A DNA stretch of 64,000 nucleotides from Branchiostoma belcheri (GCF_001625305.1 NW_017802891.1:269983-333982); one strand, 5' to 3'. Positions 35,501 to 46,110 are shown, numbered from the stretch's first letter. Numbers and translations: made by a program. Notes: generated by a model from the sequence alone, not told the origin.

Positions 35501-38500
35501 ATCTAGGTGGTCATGAAGGTTGAAAAAATGACTGAACACACAGAGTATGGTATAGCAAATAACAGACTCTTCAATTTCATTTCTTCACAATTTTCTTCTT
35601 TGCTTTTGGAATTGATTTTGGTATTTTACAACATTAGCATTGTTTTCCAATACTTGTTTTCCAATTTACAGCATATACTACGTCTTGCTTATTTCCAGCT
35701 CCTTTGTATGACTTACAGTATGGTTGAAAATGTATTTTTTTGCAAACGGAAGAAAATTCATTTGTGTGTGGATGTCATGAACATATTATAATCAAATCAA
35801 TCATTTTACAACCACTACTCGTCATACGCACATAAAAAATAGGACATGCAGGCTACCTGTTGTCTGATTGGTTAGTTTGAGTGCCATACCTGTTGTCTGA
35901 TTGGTGAGTTTGAGTGCCATACCTGTTGTCTGATTGGTGAGTTTGAGTGCCATACCTGTTGTCTGATTGGTGAGTTTGAGTGCCAGTTTGCCTGCCTCGG
36001 TCAGTGTAAGAGTCTGTCCACTCTCTATAGTGATGGTGTGAGGGGAGGAGGCTCCTGATGTGGTGGTCTGGATACCCTGGGACTCCAGCCAGGACAAAAC
36101 CTCCTGGGCACTGCCTAAAAACACCAACATGGTAGATGTTATTTAATTATTGAATGTCAATAAATTATCTGCCTTGTTGTCCATGCCACTAATATGGTTA
36201 CATGCGATGCTCAAACAGCCAAAACTCCCAAATTATACAATTAAATGTATGCCAAAAGTGTTATGTGTAATACACACATTCATAATTTCATATACTATTA
36301 AAAAAATAAATATAAAATTATGTATGTCTGAGTTTATGTTAAAGGTACCCCTATTCTGAATTTCATGTTAACCGGTGGGTTTAATACCAGGGCTCAGGAG
36401 CCCAAAATATATATGTTTGGCCCCACAGCTTAAAAATCTATTCCCTATATAAAGATGACAGAAGGTCAAGAAGAAACTACAAGAAATAAACAATACATAT
36501 TTTCACTCCCATAAATAATATAGAGTGAAATGATATAATGATGATAACTATCATTTTGAACAACAGAAATACTTGCAAACTTTTTGTGCTTACTTGACTA
36601 CTAAACAAAACATATAGTCTACATGTAGTAATACCCACCATGTACAGTAGTAGGTGTAGTAAGGGGTGCAGAGGCCTCGGCCAGTGCTGCCAGTGTTGCC
36701 AGTACTGAAGTTGAGCCCGTCTCTGTAGATGTTGTTCCTAACAATCAGCACAGGTTAGCAAAAAGGACATTAAAGGCATCCAAAGAAACGCCAGGGTGGC
36801 AAAAACAAAACAAAACTTCAAAATTTCAAGATGAGGAAACCTGTCTGATATTGACATTAACTGTCATTTCTTAGCACATATTTGTCATTATTATTACAAG
36901 CAATCAACCCTTTTCTGTCAGGAACATTGCACTTTTGCCGTACAGATACATGTATCAGTATGCTATGGAATATGGTTGATTCAACTTAATCTATATTAAA
37001 AGTATCACCAGAAAATTGACTTTCAGCACCAAGGAAAGGGATGGTACATGATAGTTCAAGTTGGGGATGGTCTTTTAGCACCAAATAAAGGGATGGTACA
37101 TGATAGTTCAAGTTGGGGATGGTCTTTTAGCACCAAGGAAAGGGATGGTCAGGCCTCGAAACTAACTTTTTTCCCTATTGTCCCAGAATTGTCCCAAAAG
37201 TAATTTCCAACTGACTGAGTGTCCCGAAGTAAGGATGGACTGTCCCAACCTGGTTTTCATGAATTATGTATAACAACAAGAGCTTAGTCAAAGTGCAGTA
37301 TTGCCGTATGAGACAATGAAATAAACTCAAAACCGACTCAAATTAAAAATTGGCCAGTTTACAGGGATCTCCCCAGAAATCCAGAGCAGGGTGGAAGAGG
37401 NNNNNNNNNNNNNNNNNNNNNNNNNNNNNNNNNNNNNNNNNNNNNNNNNNNNNNNNNNNNNNNNNNNNNNNNNNNNNNNNNNNNNNNNNNNNNNNNNNNN
37501 NNNNNNNNNNNNNNNNNNNNNNNNNNGTAGCTATTGCATTTTGCTTTTCAAACACAAAATGGAGGTCATTTCCTGCAACTTCAGTTATACATATACTGTA
37601 CAATTGCAGACTTATGAGGCAGGAGAAATGTTCAAGATCTGTACTTAATTCTATAATATCCTCTTCATGGTTGAAAAGTTTGTATTAGCACACTTAATTT
37701 TGAAAAAAAATTGGGCATAGGTTCCCCGGATGACCCCTAACCGGGGGCCATCGGTGCTTCCACAAGTTCAACAAGTGAAAAATACATGATACGAACTGTA
37801 CATGTATTTACTACCTGGAACTTGGAGCAAGTAATACAAACTTGTTACTGATATAATATTAAAAACTGAGCCAAACTTATTAAGCTAGTAACCCAATCAT
37901 ATTTCCTTAAACCAAACAAAATCACATATTGACACAACTGAACAAATAAAAATGTGATTATATCTATAAACTCCTACTCTTAAACAATTTTTGAGGGACA
38001 CCGGGATCTAATATCTCTCCCAATGTATCAATTTATCAAATAATCAAGTCCTTCACAGCATCCAACCGCACATTTATAGAAACAACAATATTATATTCTG
38101 ATACTAGAAACCAATAAATTCGCAAATTTTCACAGTTATGTTTGAAAATTAACCTTCTAAAAATATGAGTGAATTTTTATTTCTGTTGTGGCTGACAAAA
38201 GAAATATTTTTCACACTTTTGAGGTATCGTTTGATGATGATGATGATGAGGTATCGTTTTAGCACATTGTAATATCTTGTACGTTTGGATGCTATCTTCA
38301 CCTCCACTGTTGTTTTGTTGTCAGCCATTTTTCTCAGACTTTCAAATGGACTTTTCAGCAGTTTTTTTCGGACAAATTTCAACCGTTTGAAACATTTTAT
38401 GGCCTCAAAAACAAATATAACGAGAAAATCAGGTTATAGTTGTTATTTTCATGCGTACCATTTCTTCTGGGGATGGATTATTTCTCCGTCGAGCCGCCGA

Positions 38501-41500
38501 AAACTAGCGTAGCATGCGCAACCATGCGGTCAGCAGGATTTTTATTTTGTATTATCGGCGCACTTTGACGTGTAAACAGAGACAGTCGGAGTTGTTTACA
38601 TGAAAATTGTGTTGTGAAACGCCAGCGGGGTGTCTGATTTTCTACCAATGACAACGTTTTCTTTGTGGCGTCATGGCGAGATCGACCGTTCATCGACAAT
38701 TCACAAGATTGTGCCGACAAATTATGGAATGAATAGCGATTAGCGGCTCGATCAACGCCGCGCGCCTGATAAACGCATGAAGGGCAGACATTCTGATGTT
38801 ATTTTTCTATTGTCCCAAAAGTGTCCCAAAATGATTTTTCAGGTGCCCCGGCCTAAATTTTAGTGGTCAGTGGCCATCGGGACACCGTTAGTTTCGAGCC
38901 TTGGTTGGATGGTACATGATAGTTCAGGGTGGGGGGTGGTCTTTCAGCACCAAGGAAAGGGATGGTACATGATAGTTCAGGGTGGGGATGGTCTTTCAGC
39001 ACCAAGGAAAGGGATGGTACATGATAGTTTAGGGTGGGGATTGTCTTTCAGCACCAAGGAAAGGGATGGTACATGATAGTTCAGGGTGGGGAAGGTCTTT
39101 CAGCACCAAGGAAAGGGATGGTACATGATAGTTCAGGGTGGGGAAGGTCTTTCAGCACCAAGGAAAGGGATGGTACATGATAGTTCAGAGTGGGGATGGT
39201 CTTTCAGCACCAAGGAAAGGGATGGTACATGATAGTTCAGGGTGGGGAAGGTCTTTCAGCACCAAGGAAAGGGATGGTACATGATAGTTCAGGGTGGGGA
39301 TGGTCTTTCAGCACCACGGAAAGGGATGGTACGTGATAGTTCAGGGTGGGGATGGTCTTTCAGCTCCAAGAAAAGGGATGGTACATGATAGTTCAGGGTG
39401 GGGATGGTCTTTCAGCACCAAGGAAAGGGGTGGTACATGATAGTTCAGGGTGGGGATGGTCTTTCAGCACCATGGAAAGGGATGGTACATGATAGTTCAG
39501 GTGGGGGATGGTCTTTCAGCACCAAGGAAAGGGGTGGTACATGATAGTTCAGGTGGGGGATGGTCTTTCAGCACCAAACTGTATTTAAGAGTTTGTACTT
39601 ACTGGCCCCACTGTTGGTCTTGTTGGTAGATGTTGATGTGACCAGAGTAGCTGTAGGCAGGAACACCGGTGTGGCTGCCCCGCTGGTCTGTGTCAGGTAG
39701 ATGGTGGTGGGTGTGCCAGACGTAGATAACCTTTCTGTACTGTTGCCATTCACATTTCCCTGCTGGAGGAATAAAAAATTCAACAGCATTACAACAACTT
39801 GAACTTGAACAATACATCAGGGCCCATCACCCTTCACTGAACCACGACGGGGGCCGACATCGTCTACCTTTGACCCAGTGTTGATGTCACACTTCAAAGA
39901 AGCCACGTGACAAGCCTCACTGGGTCAATCTACTGAGGAAGACCAGAGTGACTGGTCGAAAGCTCTAGGTAAGGGAAATTTTTGTGTTGGACCAAAAGTT
40001 TTAACTTTTAACTGTTAATATCAAAATATTTTTGTAGTATGTGCCAAGAATGGTAAGATTGTGATCATTTATTAAATCAGAGAAAAATCATACAGGAATA
40101 TCTGAGAACAAAGAAATTAGTGTAAGAAACAGGAAGAGCGAGTAGAAGCAGATAAAAACCCACTGGTCCCGGGCCGGGGTTCGAACCCACGACCAGACCC
40201 GGGCACCAGTCCACACACCGACACTCTAGCCACTCGGCTAAAAGGTCTAGACCCTTCGGCCGGGTCAGTTGGTAGCGCCTATAAACCCCCCATTGTTACA
40301 TTAGATTGGTATGACTTATTGAGTGATTGACATGTTATTCTGCCATTCTTACCCTGAGTAGGTTCAGCATCTCATCATCTCCTTTGTCCATGGTGATGTC
40401 AAATGCCGTCTTCTCAAACTGAAAAAATCACAACAAAATCAGTCCCAAGGCTGCAATTCACCAGTTTCCCATCCCCAGAAAGCATTGCAAAACGGGGGTC
40501 TAAACCTCATTTGCATAGGACAGGAAGGCATTGGAATGATCCTGGTGACGTTAAACAGCTTGCTTTTCACTGTGTTTTGAGGTGTTGGGGCAATCATGCT
40601 CAACAATAGCTATGCGTCAAATCTGACAACACATAGAGAAGTTTTTGTGCTCTTTTCAACATGGAACATGTGGTTTGTAACGTTACAGCATCAGTATAGC
40701 GTTACCACTATAACGTTACAAACCACATATTCAAAAAAATTCATTCTCTATTTCTTGTCAGATTCAACCCATAGTAATTTAATTAACATTAAGCATAAAA
40801 TTCCCCAACACCTCAAAACACAGTGAAAAGCAAGCTGTTTAACGTCACCAGGATCATTCCGATGCCTTCCTGTCCTATGCAAATGAGGTTTAGACCCGTT
40901 TTCGCAATGCTTTCTGGGATGGGAAACTGGTGAATGGAGACAAAATGGAGTGATTCTCAATTGAAAACTTTTTTGAAAGGTTTCTGAACAGTTTCAAGTA
41001 CATGTAGGATCCATAATCATGATTATCATAGTTCTTCAATCTAAGTGGTGCAAGTAAAATTTGTCTGGTACAGGTAATTTTGAATTTAGAAAAAAGTATT
41101 TTGAGCCCTGGTTAGCGCTGTGTACCTAAACCCACATTTAGGTTCAGGTCCGGATTCAAGTCCAGAGGTTAAGGTTCAGTTCCGGACTCGTGAGTCCAGA
41201 CCTAAACCCATGGCATATACAAAATTGCATGTTGGTAACATTGCAATGTTGTATTGCCAAAACTGTGGCCGACACTTGATGATGCCCGATGGCAATGTTA
41301 TCTTCATTTTGCAGCAAAGATATTGAAATTTATGAAAGGTTTTAGGTGGCTCAAATTTGGAAAGAAAAGGGGTATGTGACTTTTTTTGTAATAAGTCCGG
41401 AATTGGTTCTTGACTTGTAGTTTTTTTGGACTTGGACCTAAACATTTCTACAAATCCGGAACCGGTTCAGCAAACCTGTACACAGTACTAGCCCTGGTAC

Positions 41501-44500
41501 ATGTATAAGGCCACAGCAATTAAGTTTTATGGATGACATCAGCGCACACATTAATTTTCGCCTGATTTTGGAAAAAACAAACAAGAAATTTTGTTACCTT
41601 CTAAGGCCACACCAATTTAATTTGTTGGTTCTCGGATTTTTTCAGAAAAAATATGAAGCGACAGGGCGAAAAAAAATAAAAATAAAAACAGGTCTAGGCA
41701 TCCTATTATAGGCTTAAATGCTACAAAATGAGCCATGAAGTCAACACAAAAGGCTGGGTTAAAATTTAAACATTGAATTTTGAACTTTTAATCAAACCAC
41801 TGCAATGATAGATGGAATAAACTGTAACAACTAGGAAGCAAAGGACTTTCCTCAACTGTTGGGGGGCAAAACATGAGCATTTTTCAGTTGATTCAGGACC
41901 AGAATCAAATTCTTTTATTTTTGCAAATCAGAAAAAAACGAAGAGGCGAATCCGAGAACCAACAAATTAAATTGGTGTGGCCTAACAGTAGACAACATGC
42001 CAAAAAATAATGGGCAAAGATGTCTGTTGCCATGCCGGAAGGTGGATGGCAGATAGCTATGAAGAGAGGAGACAAGAAAAGGCTCTGATTTAATGTTTTG
42101 TTTCTTACTTTGATGCACTGATATGTGATGATGGCTGTGTATATGTGATGTTCCCACTGAATCAAAACCATTTGCACAATGATTGAGTCAAAATTTTAAA
42201 ATGTACGAACCTTGTTTTTTTTGGCCCATCTTGTTATTTTTCACCCTCTCGCATTAGATTTGGAGTCTGCGGAGGATGTCATCCATAAGATTTACTTGCT
42301 GTGGCCTTATATGATACTGCCTCACCTTACTCTCTACATACAGCTCAGCTCCGTTCCTCATCAGGCACTTGGCGATGTCTTTATGTCCTGCCTCTACAGC
42401 CCAGTGGAGGGGGGTCATCCTCAGCTACATGTACAGAATGTACCATCAGCTTCACATTCAACTTAAACTAACATATCATTCTTGAACCTAGTATGATAGT
42501 ATATTCTGCACAATTTTCTCATGTTCAATACAATGAAAAAAGATGATTGTGGGTAAATGAAAGAGGCAAGAGTTCATATACACCAATTCAAAAGTTTGGC
42601 AATTATCTACCCATTACTATTGTGACACTATAACGATACAAATATTACTGGAAAATAATTTTCTGAGTTATATCTGTTCCCTGTTTGCCTACCATGTCTT
42701 TGGCGTTTACATCAGCTCCATTTTTGATGAGCATCTCCACAATGTCCAGATGTCCCTCCTGTGCTGCCATGTGCAGGGGAGTCCTGTCTACCTTAGTCCT
42801 AAACACAACAGGGATACAGCAAGACTTCAAAAGTACAGCACTTATAGTACTAGCAGCTGCAGCTGCAGCCCGTACGAAAAGACTGAAAAAACTCTTTCTT
42901 ACACAAGGCCATTTGCCTGTACAGCAAGTCTTTGCAGTAAGACTCTAAGGACTCTCTGGTCTTTACTTTAGTGCCCATGTGAGGCTTTTTGTAATGTTTT
43001 TGTTCGTGTGTTTGTATATGTATTGTAATGTTGATTTGTATTTGCCAGGCTAGTAACTGTAAAAAAAAATCAGTGTTATTCAGCATGTTTTTGTATAGGC
43101 TGCGAGGCTGTTTTTATGAATAAACTGTTGTCAAAACTGTTATTAAAAGGCTGGACTTCCAAGATGCAACTATCCAAATACATGCCTTGGGAAAGGCACT
43201 TTACAGGACTTTCCTCACTTCGCTCAGGTGAAAATGAGTATTGTATTGTCCTGTGTGTTGGTGGCGGCATTAATATAAGTTGAATTGTGAATTACATGTT
43301 GGAATATTTAAAAAAAAACCGGGTACAACAGGGCTTGAAATTCATTTCTGGAAATAGGTGAACTATTCTGGAACACAGATTGGCAGTAACACTTAGTAAG
43401 GCCATGTTGATTTGATTATATGGATGACATCCGCGCGCGCATGAATTTTCGCCCGTTTCCAAAAAAAAAAAGTTTTCAACCATACTGTAAATCGTGCAAA
43501 AACAGTTGCTAAACGAGCAAAAATATACCATAAGCTGCAAGGAAAACTTTTAGAAATGATACCAATGTCGTAGAATGCCAAAATCAAAGGAAAAAAGACA
43601 AAAATGTAAAGAAATGAATTCGAAGAGTTGTAGATTATTCGCCATAACATATTCTGTGCCATTTGTTCAACCTTCATGACCACGTAGACTTCATAGTGAA
43701 AGCAACTTTTTTTTTTTGCAAAACTTTTTTTTTATTCGCACGCGCGCATCAGTTTTGGGGTTTCCTGAGGATGTCATCCATATAATCAAATCAACATGGC
43801 CTAAGTGCCTAAGACAGACACAGAAGTGACCAGTACTACATGTTACAGTATGATGACTGACCTTGCATCCCGACTGACCCCTGCCCTCAGTAACACCTCT
43901 GCAGTGGACGTGTGACCGTGCTGGGCTGCGAAGTGGAGTGGGGAGGTTCCCAGCTGTATGTATGGATAACAGAATATCACCTTTTCTATTCATATACACA
44001 CACACGTATACACACAATCTATAGATAGCAGGTGCAAATTTTGAGCCATCTCACTACATGATCTCAGTCTAGGGTTCAGTAATAAGCTAAAACATGAATA
44101 TTAGGCTTCCATCCTTTATTTGCCCTTTCCTTCAACACTGTGCAGGCTTTTTCAAAGCACCTGTTTCAATGTGATCAACAAATTTACATGGCTGTTAATT
44201 GTAGTAAGTACATGCAAATACAGGTGCAATACGTAGGCAAAGCAAAGACTACAATTTTTCTTTTTTCCTTCTTTCTTTCTTTCTTTCTTTTCTCTTTCTT
44301 TCTTTCTCTCCCTCTCTTTCTTTCTTTCTTTCATTTCGTTCTTTTATGACCTTACATTTGTTGCATATTGCCTGCCCCCCTTCAGCTAAGTATGAGAGTC
44401 TTGTTTATGTACATGTAAGTACATAGTAACTGATTCCAAGTCTTTAGTTCTCACCCAGTCTGTAGTAAAGGGTGCCCCGTTGGACATGAGCATCCTGACT

Positions 44501-44610
44501 TCTTCATCCAGACCCTTCCTGGCAGCATCCAGCAGTCTCTTCCCCAGGTCCACCAGTGTGAGCGCTGCAGCCTGCCCCGGGGTGGGGTTAACGTTAGCCG
44601 CAAGAGACAT
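32303..44610 (-). CDS. GABPB1: GA-binding protein beta subunit, complete, 11 coding exons
   Basis: The beta subunit of GABP/NRF-2. Its ankyrin repeats bind the ETS protein GABP-alpha, it supplies activation and nuclear-import functions, and its leucine zipper drives heterotetramer formation at housekeeping and mitochondrial promoters. Exons: 44610-44455, 43953-43862, 42798-42693, 42424-42326, 40418-40353, 39762-39603, 36737-36639, 36114-35857 (or 35890, 35923, 35956), 35272-35072, 34127-33997, 32473-32303. All phases agree; up to 1539 nt, 512 aa. Visible: [19 protein letters not shown] (capping repeat), ankyrin repeats [41 protein letters not shown] and KTAFDI (to about residue 174), a Thr/Ser/Gly-rich middle, [18 protein letters not shown] (likely nuclear-localisation signal) and a C-terminal coiled coil ending YKQKLMEI. 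It is longer than vertebrate GABPB1 because of the middle region. Vertebrates have two paralogues, so the symbol denotes the family. Confidence 0.95.
32509..32990. repeat. Inverted-terminal element with internal (GT)n, copy 2
   Basis: Reverse-orientation copy of 17857-18335, ending TTTCATGGAGGTATG. It begins about 36 bp inside the intron upstream of the last GABPB exon, so it forms the sequence just 5' of that exon's acceptor. Confidence 0.8.
33260..33960. repeat. MITE family C, copy 1, with a SINE inserted
   Basis: Ends AAGGCCACAGCAAGTAATTT and AATTTACTTGCTGTGGTCTA are inverted, followed inward by ATGGATGACATC. Interior matches 41516-42309 and 57754-58250. A tRNA-derived SINE at about 33600-33765 interrupts it (absent from the other two copies), so the SINE landed later. 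Located in the last GABPB intron; it ends about 37 bp from the donor at 33997. Confidence 0.85.
33600..33765 (-). mobile_element. tRNA-derived SINE nested in MITE C
   Basis: On the minus strand: AGGCGCTACCAACTGACCCG, then TTTAGCTAAATCGTTTAAGTG (A-box region), then GGGTTCGATCCCTGGCC (B box). Same family as 40150-40310. Confidence 0.75.
34648..35038. repeat. MITE family F, copy 1
   Basis: Ends GCTGCATACCTAAACCC and GAACCGGTATGCATCACT. Interior has GGTTCAGGTCCGGATTCAAG and CCCATGGCATATACAAAATTG. It ends about 30 bp from the donor of GABPB exon 9. Other copies: 41110-41493 and 46111-46492. Confidence 0.8.
35385..35800. repeat. MITE family D, divergent copy
   Basis: Ends AGGTCATGTTGATTTGTTTTTATGAATGACATC (35386-35418) and, inverted, GTCATGAACATATTATAATC (35774-35793). 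Interior aligns with 43398-43804 (TGGTCATGAAGGTTGAAAAAATG). Confidence 0.7.
35857..35988 (-). repeat. 33-bp tandem repeat at the end of GABPB exon 8, four splice donors
   Basis: Four 33-bp units encode [10 protein letters not shown], separated by Met when read through. Each following unit begins GTATGG, so every boundary is ACAACAG/GTATGG, a usable donor; the last is ACAACAG/GTAGCC. Possible exon ends are 35956, 35923, 35890 and 35857. All are in the same phase, so each splice choice adds 0, 11, 22 or 33 residues with no frame change. Confidence 0.9.
37025..39590. repeat. 52-bp minisatellite in a GABPB intron, split by a transposon
   Basis: Units of 52 bp (AAGGAAAGGGATGGTACATG ... GGTCTTTCAGCACC) occur about three times at 37025-37150 and about thirteen times at 38905-39577. 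The last unit ends within about 30 bp of the donor of the exon ending at 39603. The 1.75 kb between the two blocks is an inserted element. Confidence 0.92.
37151..38903. mobile_element. hAT-like DNA transposon remnant inside the minisatellite, with assembly gap
   Basis: Ends CAGGCCTCGAAACTAAC and GTTAGTTTCGAGCCTTG are inverted repeats of about 17 bp with few mismatches, and GTCCCA runs lie near both ends. The flanks on both sides are minisatellite sequence, with GGATGGT on each. A 126-base gap (37401-37526) lies within it. No transposase frame is visible. The hAT label rests on the CAGGG-like end only. Confidence 0.6.
39820..40005 (+). repeat. Hairpin-bearing foldback repeat, single arm
   Basis: TTTGACCCAGTG pairs with CACTGGGTCAA, followed by CTACTGAGGAAGACCAG and ACTGGTCGAAAGCTC, a perfect 6-bp hairpin (GACCAG/CTGGTC) at 39940-39958. 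The closest relative is at 45545-45730. Confidence 0.7.
40150..40310 (-). mobile_element. tRNA-derived SINE
   Basis: On the minus strand: GGCGCTACCAACTGACCCGG, TTAGCCGAGTGGCTAGAGTG (A box) and GTGGGTTCGAACCCCGGCC (B box). Spacing of A and B boxes fits a Leu/Ser-type tRNA ancestor. It lies about 45 bp 3' of the GABPB exon ending at 40353. Confidence 0.8.
40447..40945. repeat. Foldback element, family A, complete copy
   Basis: Starts ATTCACCAGTTTCCCATCCC and ends GGGATGGGAAACTGGTGAAT. It begins about 30 bp 5' of the acceptor of GABPB exon 5 (on the gene strand it lies directly upstream). The centre carries two AACGTTACA motifs. Confidence 0.88.
41110..41493. repeat. MITE family F, copy 2
   Basis: GTGTACCTAAACCCACATTTAGG at the left and AACCTGTACACAGTACTAG at the right; interior matches 34648-35038 and 46111-46492. 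Confidence 0.78.
41516..42309. repeat. MITE family C, copy 2, with MITE B nested inside
   Basis: Outer ends AAGGCCACAGCAATTAAG and CTTGCTGTGGCCTTAT. At 41602-41984 a full family B element (TAAGGCCACACCAATTTAAT ... ATTGGTGTGGCCTA) interrupts it. Removing that insert restores alignment with the family C copies at 33260 and 57754. It ends about 17 bp from the donor at 42326 of GABPB exon 4. Confidence 0.88.
43180..43285 (+). mobile_element. SINE 3' fragment
   Basis: CTTGGGAAAGGCACTTTACA and TTTCCTCACTTCGCTCAGGTG match the body of the SINE at 23330-23560, including the GGTGGCGGCATTAATATAAG tail. The tRNA head is missing. Confidence 0.75.
43398..43804. repeat. MITE family D, complete copy
   Basis: Ends AAGGCCATGTTGATTTGATT and AATCAAATCAACATGGCCTA, with ATGGATGACATC and CGCGCGCGCAT just inside. 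It lies about 50 bp downstream of GABPB exon 2 on the gene strand. Confidence 0.85.
44262..44335 (+). repeat. (CTTT)n-rich polypyrimidine tract
   Basis: About 70 bp of CTTT/CTCTTT units in GABPB intron 1; purine-rich on the gene strand. Open frames over it are low-complexity artefacts. Confidence 0.9.
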
Positions 44611-44612
44611 CC

Positions 44613-45022
44613 TGTGGTACAGTCAGGATCAATCAATCAATCAACTAATCAACCAATCAATCAATCAATCAGTGTGAGCGCTGCAGCCTGCCCCGGGGTG
44701 GGGTTCACGTTAGCTGCCAGAGACATCCTGTCAATCAATAAATCAACCAATCAATCAATCAGTGTGAGCGCTGCAGCCTGCCCAGGGGTGGGGTTCACGT
44801 TAGCAGCCAGAGACATCCTGTCAATCAATCAATCAATCAATCAGTGTGAGTGCTGCAGCCTGCCCAGGGGTAGGGTTCACGTTAGCAGCCAGAGACATCC
44901 TGTGGTGCAGTCAGGATCAATCAATCAATCAATCAACTAATCAACCAATCAATCAATCAATCAGTGTGAGCGCTGCAGCCTGCCCAGGGGTGGGGTTCAC
45001 GTTAGCAGCCAGAGACATCCTG

Positions 45023-45057
<35 letters not shown>

Positions 45058-45306
45058 GTGTGAGCGCTGCAGCCTGCCCAGGGGTGGGGTTCACGTTAGC
45101 AGCCAGAGACATCCTGTCAATCAATCAATCAATCAATCAATCAGTGTGAGTGCTGCAGCCTGCCCCGGGGTGGGGTTCACGTTAGCAGCCAGAGACATCC
45201 TGTGGTGCAGTCAGGATCAATCAATCATTCAACTAATCAATCAATCAGTGTGAGCGCTGCAGCCTGCCCCGGGGTGGGGTTCACGTTGGCAGCCAGAGAC
45301 ATCCTG

Positions 45307-45345
<39 letters not shown>

Positions 45346-45404
45346 GTGTGAGAGCTGCAGCCTGCCCCGGGGTGGGGTTCACATTAGCTGCCAGAGACAT
45401 CCTG

Positions 45405-45443
<39 letters not shown>

Positions 45444-45549
45444 GTGTGAGCGCTGCAGCCTGCCCCGGGATTGGGTTCATGTTAGCCGCCAGAGACATCC
45501 TGTCAATCAATCAATCAATCAATCAGTGTGAGTGCTGCAGCCTGCCCCG
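44613..45549 (-). repeat. Tandem array of copies of the GABPB start-codon exon segment
   Basis: About nine full and one partial copies of a ~64-bp segment homologous to GABPB 44552-44615, separated by (TCAA)n. On the gene strand each copy has an AG, then GATGTCTCTGG and codons for [19 protein letters not shown], then runs into ATTGATTGA and stops. Copies begin near 44669, 44759, 44841, 44961, 45055, 45141, 45245, 45342, 45441 and 45522 (partial). They lie directly 5' of the true start exon (44610). Any transcript crossing the array would carry up to nine 21-codon upstream ORFs. Confidence 0.93.
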
Positions 45550-45730
45550 GGGGACGACATCGTTTACCAGATACCTTTGAGTTTGACCCAAGTTGTTGTC
45601 ATAACACTTCAGAGAAGCCAATATTTCTCATTGGGTCTGGGGTCAGTCTACTGAGGAAGGCCAGTGACTGGTCGAAAGCTCTAGGTGAGAGAATTTACAA
45701 TTAACGTGTTGGAACAAAAGTTTTAACTTG
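45545..45730 (+). repeat. Hairpin-bearing foldback repeat, single arm, ending the exon-copy array
   Basis: GACGACATCGTTTACCAG follows directly after the broken tenth exon copy. Contains CTGAGGAAGGCCAG-TGA-CTGGTCGAAAG, the same hairpin as at 39940. It probably inserted into the array. Confidence 0.65.
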
Positions 45731-45761
45731 AAAACAAATTCAGAATTACTTAAATACAATA

Positions 45762-45960
45762 AGACCACACCAATTGGATCACTTGGTTGTTGGATTTGCT
45801 TGCTTCATTTTTTTTCTGATGTACAAATGTAAAAAAAAAAAAAAATTCTGAACAGCAAAATGAATCAAAGGAACACAAGAACACATGTCGATGTATAGTG
45901 AAAAAGACAACTTTATTGTTGTAGTTGTTTGGCAGTTTCTTGTAAATATGCCTAAGCATT
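45762..45960. repeat. Partial MITE family B copy
   Basis: AAGACCACACCAATTGGATCACTTGGTT resembles the family B end (45761-45788), followed by CTTCATTTTTTTTCTGAT. The other end is not found. Confidence 0.45.
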
Positions 45961-46110
45961 ACTTGTGTCGGTACTGTCTTACATATGTATTACACAAAAC
46001 GACTTGCTATACATCATACGTTTTGGAACTGTAATAATGTTGTTCAAAGTGACCATGACAGTACTTGGTAGCAGCAAGTCGCTCTATTTATCTATCTATA
46101 TGCACATCAT

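Noticed and set aside
40160..40310. A functional Leu/Ser tRNA gene
   Set aside because: A and B boxes exist, but acceptor stems do not pair and the same unit occurs within a MITE at 33600-33765, so it is a SINE.
44614..45253. Two overlapping plus-strand open frames of 108 and 135 codons
   Set aside because: They are produced by the repeated GABPB exon copies and (TCAA)n spacers read on the wrong strand; no independent gene.
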